Origin: Thermoplasmata archaeon
Lineage (GTDB): Archaea; Thermoplasmatota; Thermoplasmata; Thermoplasmatales; Thermoplasmataceae
Reading direction: 5' to 3'
NCBI GenBank assembly: GCA_021797265.1
Contig: JAJZZZ010000067.1
Coordinates: 1-7,830 of the forward strand
Length of the DNA stretch: 7,830 bases
The position numbers and the translations under genes are program-made. The notes under the pieces were generated by a model. It saw only the letters and a list, made by a program, of their open reading frames with translations, was not told the origin of the DNA and did no database searches. This document shows positions 6,050 to 7,830 of this stretch, in pieces (the stretch's first letter is position 1; the number at the start of each line of letters is the position of its first letter).

Positions 6050-6622
6050 ATGGTTGAGGAAAATAGTGGTTGGGTCTCTGTGGCAGCACTTGCCAACACA
6101 GGTTTCGGATTTGCACTGTTCCTGGATGGCTTCATTTATACTGGCCTTGTATCGGAAAGCGATGCGCTTGGTTTGCTTGTTTTTACGCTGCTTTTCATGA
6201 TCGGTATCGGGTACTTCATTGCCGGAGTAATTGAGCTGAGAAGAGGTGCAGCATCCACTGGATACGTGATACTGGCCTACAGCGTATTTGGTTTCGTGAT
6301 TGGAAGTGTTTACCTGTTTTCGTATGGAATTCACCTGTTCTATCCACCTACCCCTACGGTGATGCTGGCATTCTGGATATTCTGGGTGTTCATTTCGCTC
6401 ATATCAGGTGTCATACTGAGGCCTCTGGGAAAAATGATCTCCCTGAACCTCTATTGGCTGGCCATAACGTTCGCCCTGCTTGCGGCAGCAGGATACGGGA
6501 ATCTGCTTATTGAACTCATAGCAGGTATCGTTGCATTTGCCCAGGGAATATACAACTGGTATCTTGTTTCGGCAATGGTGGTGAACACAACTTATGGAAA
6601 ACTACTTCTTCCATTGAAGTAG
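6050..6622 (+). CDS. Acetate/succinate uptake transporter-like membrane protein (GPR1/FUN34/YaaH, SatP family)
   Basis: A 190-residue, very hydrophobic protein with about six transmembrane helices (roughly 10-30, 39-60, 70-92, 103-122, 130-147, 152-174), the size and topology of the SatP/AceP acetate transporters. The stretch GYFIAGVIELRRG (54-66) matches the family's G-x-Q-x-x-A-G-x-x-E-x-x-x-G pattern except that Tyr replaces Gln. The C-terminal YNWYLVSAMVVNTTYGKLLLPL segment (168-189) matches the family's YN...N..YG...LP ending. The N-terminal signature NPAPLGL is poorly kept: ANTGFGFALF (15-24) stands in its place. Family members are inner-membrane uptake systems or channels for acetate and other small monocarboxylates or succinate. 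Divergent from the flavoprotein gene and near thiolase and ligase genes, which suits uptake of a short acid, but the altered signature makes substrate and activity uncertain. Confidence 0.75.
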   Translation: MVEENSGWVSVAALANTGFGFALFLDGFIYTGLVSESDALGLLVFTLLFMIGIGYFIAGVIELRRGAASTGYVILAYSVFGFVIGSVYLFSYGIHLFYPPTPTVMLAFWIFWVFISLISGVILRPLGKMISLNLYWLAITFALLAAAGYGNLLIELIAGIVAFAQGIYNWYLVSAMVVNTTYGKLLLPLK

Positions 6623-6644
6623 TCCTATTTCCAAATTTATAATA

Positions 6645-6737
6645 AATGCTGCGATTAAGGAAATTGCAGGCAGGATCGAGTTTATAAATGACCTATTCTC
6701 AATTGAATTCTTAGACAGAGCCCAAGCTTCTACGTAA
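6645..6737 (+). pseudogene. Possible short coding remnant of unknown origin
   Basis: From 6645 one plus-strand frame is open for 30 codons to TAA at 6735-6737, and its translation (NAAIKEIAGRIEFINDLFSI, then EFLDRAQAST) has the composition and amphipathic pattern of real protein. It has no start codon, and the same frame is closed by TGA at 6615-6617. It could be a piece of a decayed gene, perhaps a transposase end, but I do not recognise the family, and 30 open codons can occur by chance. The rest of 6623-6743 holds a TATA-like TTTATAAA (6681-6688) that serves no visible gene. Confidence 0.2.
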
Positions 6738-6743
6738 ATTAAA

Positions 6744-7369
6744 TCAGATAAATTTGCGAAACCCAACCAATCTGTAGTATTTCATGAAGCTGATGGACTG
6801 GGATGTCGGCTCAATTGTAAATTCAACTCTGAACAGCTCCCCAATGCTTTTCATGTCGTGCAGAAACGTGTAATAATGGGCACTTGTTTGCAAGAACAGG
6901 TCTACATTTATGAAATAACCATTGCTCTTGAGCATATCCCCTATTATTCTGTATGCCTGGAATCTTCTTCTGCCGAGATTGTGCAGGACAAGATTTGAAA
7001 CTATAAGGTCGAACCTGCCCTGCCATAGTTTGTCATTTAGCAGATCTGCCTCAATTATGGTGGTTCTTTCGCACATTCCAAGTATATCCATATTTCTTCT
7101 TGACATGCTAAGAGACGATCCGTGGAGGCTGCCTCCAGAAAACGAATCAATGCCAGTTAGCAAAGATTTGGGGAAAACGTTGCAGCCAGAGAAAGGATAA
7201 ATCCATTGCCACAATCAACATCTAGAATGGAGAGAGGCTTATTGCGATCAATTCTGAGTCTTTCAAAAGCTTCGTTGAACATTGATTTTACTTCTTCACG
7301 CGGCTTCTCTGAGCTTTCACGGGATGAGTGATGATAGGTGCCGTAATCCGGCTCATCAATACTGGTAAT
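6744..7369 (-). pseudogene. Class I SAM-dependent methyltransferase disrupted by a frameshift
   Basis: Two overlapping minus-strand frames together encode one Rossmann-fold methyltransferase of about 208 residues. The upstream frame (about 7369 to 7157) reads SITSIDEPDYGTYHHSSRES..., then ILDVDCGNGF, the SAM-binding motif I, and stops at TAA (7157-7159). The downstream frame resumes with FPKSLLTGID, where the Asp follows beta-2, then IIEADL, FDLIVSNLVLHNLG (motif II/III region) and a normal C-terminal half ending at TGA (6744-6746). Restoring one base in the T/C run at 7170-7177 (GGGGAAAA on the plus strand) joins them smoothly as LAATFFPKSLLTGID. Motif I also has Asp for its first Gly (VDCGNG), and the upstream frame lacks a normal start codon; ATT at 7369 or 7360 sits where one would be expected. 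Together these suggest real decay rather than only a sequencing error. Methyl acceptor unknown. Confidence 0.75.
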
Positions 7370-7532
7370 TGATGGATATAACCCCTAATAAATCGTTTGG
7401 TCCACAGCATTACTTCATCAGGAAATCTTATGAACGCCTCCAGTTGTACGTTATTCAGTTCCATGACGGTGCAATAATGCGTGTTTTGCCTATCCCACTG
7501 GAATTTTTACCATTAAAGCTGTACCATAAACG
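7370..7532. other. Intergenic stretch with no supportable gene
   Basis: Both strands contain short open frames here, the longest about 60 codons. None shows a recognisable motif, a good start context or biased codon use. The minus strand has a TATA-like TTTATTA (7386-7392) that could once have served the broken methyltransferase gene. Confidence 0.4.
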
Positions 7533-7540
7533 TTTAATAA
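7533..7540 (+). promoter_or_regulatory. TATA box of the DUF4382 gene
   Basis: TTTAATAA is centred about 25 nt before the ATG at 7562, and the intervening AT-rich sequence has no Shine-Dalgarno. This predicts a leaderless transcript and supports that ATG as the start. Confidence 0.5.
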
Positions 7541-7561
7541 GAAAATTAATAAACTGACTAA

Positions 7562-7830
7562 ATGAAAACAATTGGAGCAGTAATTATTGTACTGGTAATA
7601 CTCATAGCAGGCGGTGCCTATTTCGGCTATACTTATTACGAAAATTCCCAGAACTCCGGGCATGTGGCAATATCAGTTGCTGACGCACCAATCGCGGGAG
7701 TAGGCGGCGTGTATATTACTTTCAGTGCCGTGAGCATACATAGCAACACCAGTGGATGGGTTAATTACTCGGTCTCAACACATACCGTTAACATACTCAA
7801 TCTGACAGCCACTAATGCATCACTTCTGAC
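7562..7830 (+). CDS. Secreted, membrane-anchored DUF4382 domain protein, 3' end missing
   Basis: The first 89 residues are visible. A short MKT start is followed by a hydrophobic helix (about residues 4-23), which acts as a signal anchor or signal peptide and places the rest outside the cell. From residue 35 the sequence HVAISVADAPIAGVGGVYITFSAVSIH fits the start of DUF4382, whose usual pattern is a DAP motif followed by a V-Y-V-T-F-S-x-V-x-V-H strand and a GW turn (Gly65-Trp66). Function of this domain is unknown; it is found in extracellular proteins of archaea and bacteria. Four N-glycosylation sequons (NTS 62, NYS 68, NLT 80, NAS 85) fall within 26 residues, consistent with a glycosylated surface protein. 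The frame stays open to the window edge, so total length and C-terminal anchoring are unknown. It probably has its own promoter. Confidence 0.75.
   Translation, partial: MKTIGAVIIVLVILIAGGAYFGYTYYENSQNSGHVAISVADAPIAGVGGVYITFSAVSIHSNTSGWVNYSVSTHTVNILNLTATNASLL

Noticed and set aside
6020..6334. 104-codon minus-strand frame
   Set aside because: Opposite the well-supported transporter gene and its promoter; no motif.
7328..7334. GTGATGA resembling box C of a C/D guide RNA
   Set aside because: No matching D box (CTGA) at a suitable distance, and it lies within the methyltransferase coding remnant.
7369..7557. 62-codon plus-strand frame ending just before the DUF4382 gene
   Set aside because: No motif, poor start context, and it contains the DUF4382 promoter; the opposite strand is equally open, so there is no coding evidence.

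Overview
The window reads as archaeal, most likely from the Thermoplasmatales or a close relative. Arginine is mostly AGG/AGA and isoleucine often ATA. Several start codons sit about 25 nt from a TATA box and have little or no Shine-Dalgarno sequence, as in leaderless archaeal mRNAs. The gene families also fit an acidophilic, heterotrophic archaeon: a FadD/AlkK-type ligase, a Sulfolobus-type alcohol dehydrogenase, a 4-hydroxybutyryl-CoA dehydratase paralogue, a GPR1/FUN34/YaaH transporter and a DUF4382 secreted protein. The taxonomic call is an inference from these traits; no rRNA gene is present.

Layout. Bases 1-5836 are dense, moderately GC-rich acyl-CoA and alcohol metabolism genes. They are the 3' part of an acyl-CoA synthetase (+), a zinc alcohol dehydrogenase (-) that meets it tail to tail, a FabG/PhaB-like SDR (+) divergent from the dehydrogenase, a thiolase (+), and a 4-hydroxybutyryl-CoA dehydratase-like flavoprotein (-) convergent with the thiolase. 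Bases 5837-6049 are an AT-rich divergent promoter region with two perfect palindromes, serving the flavoprotein to the left and a small six-helix transporter of the acetate/succinate family (6050-6622) to the right. Bases 6623-7561 hold no intact gene: a possible short coding remnant, a frameshifted SAM-dependent methyltransferase on the minus strand, and about 190 nt with no supportable gene. A secreted, membrane-anchored DUF4382 protein starts at 7562 and runs off the window.

How the genes may work together (inference). A short-chain carboxylic or hydroxy acid could enter through the transporter and be activated by the ligase. It could then be modified by the flavoprotein and converted by the SDR (3-hydroxyacyl-CoA/3-ketoacyl-CoA) and the thiolase to acetyl-CoA, with the alcohol dehydrogenase feeding in an alcohol or aldehyde. 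The set resembles the 4-hydroxybutyryl-CoA to acetyl-CoA segment. However, the dehydratase homologue contains no cysteine at all, so it cannot carry the [4Fe-4S] cluster on which the known dehydratase chemistry depends. That protein, with the palindrome over its TATA box, is the most interesting item here. No CRISPR array, tRNA, rRNA or intact mobile element was seen.
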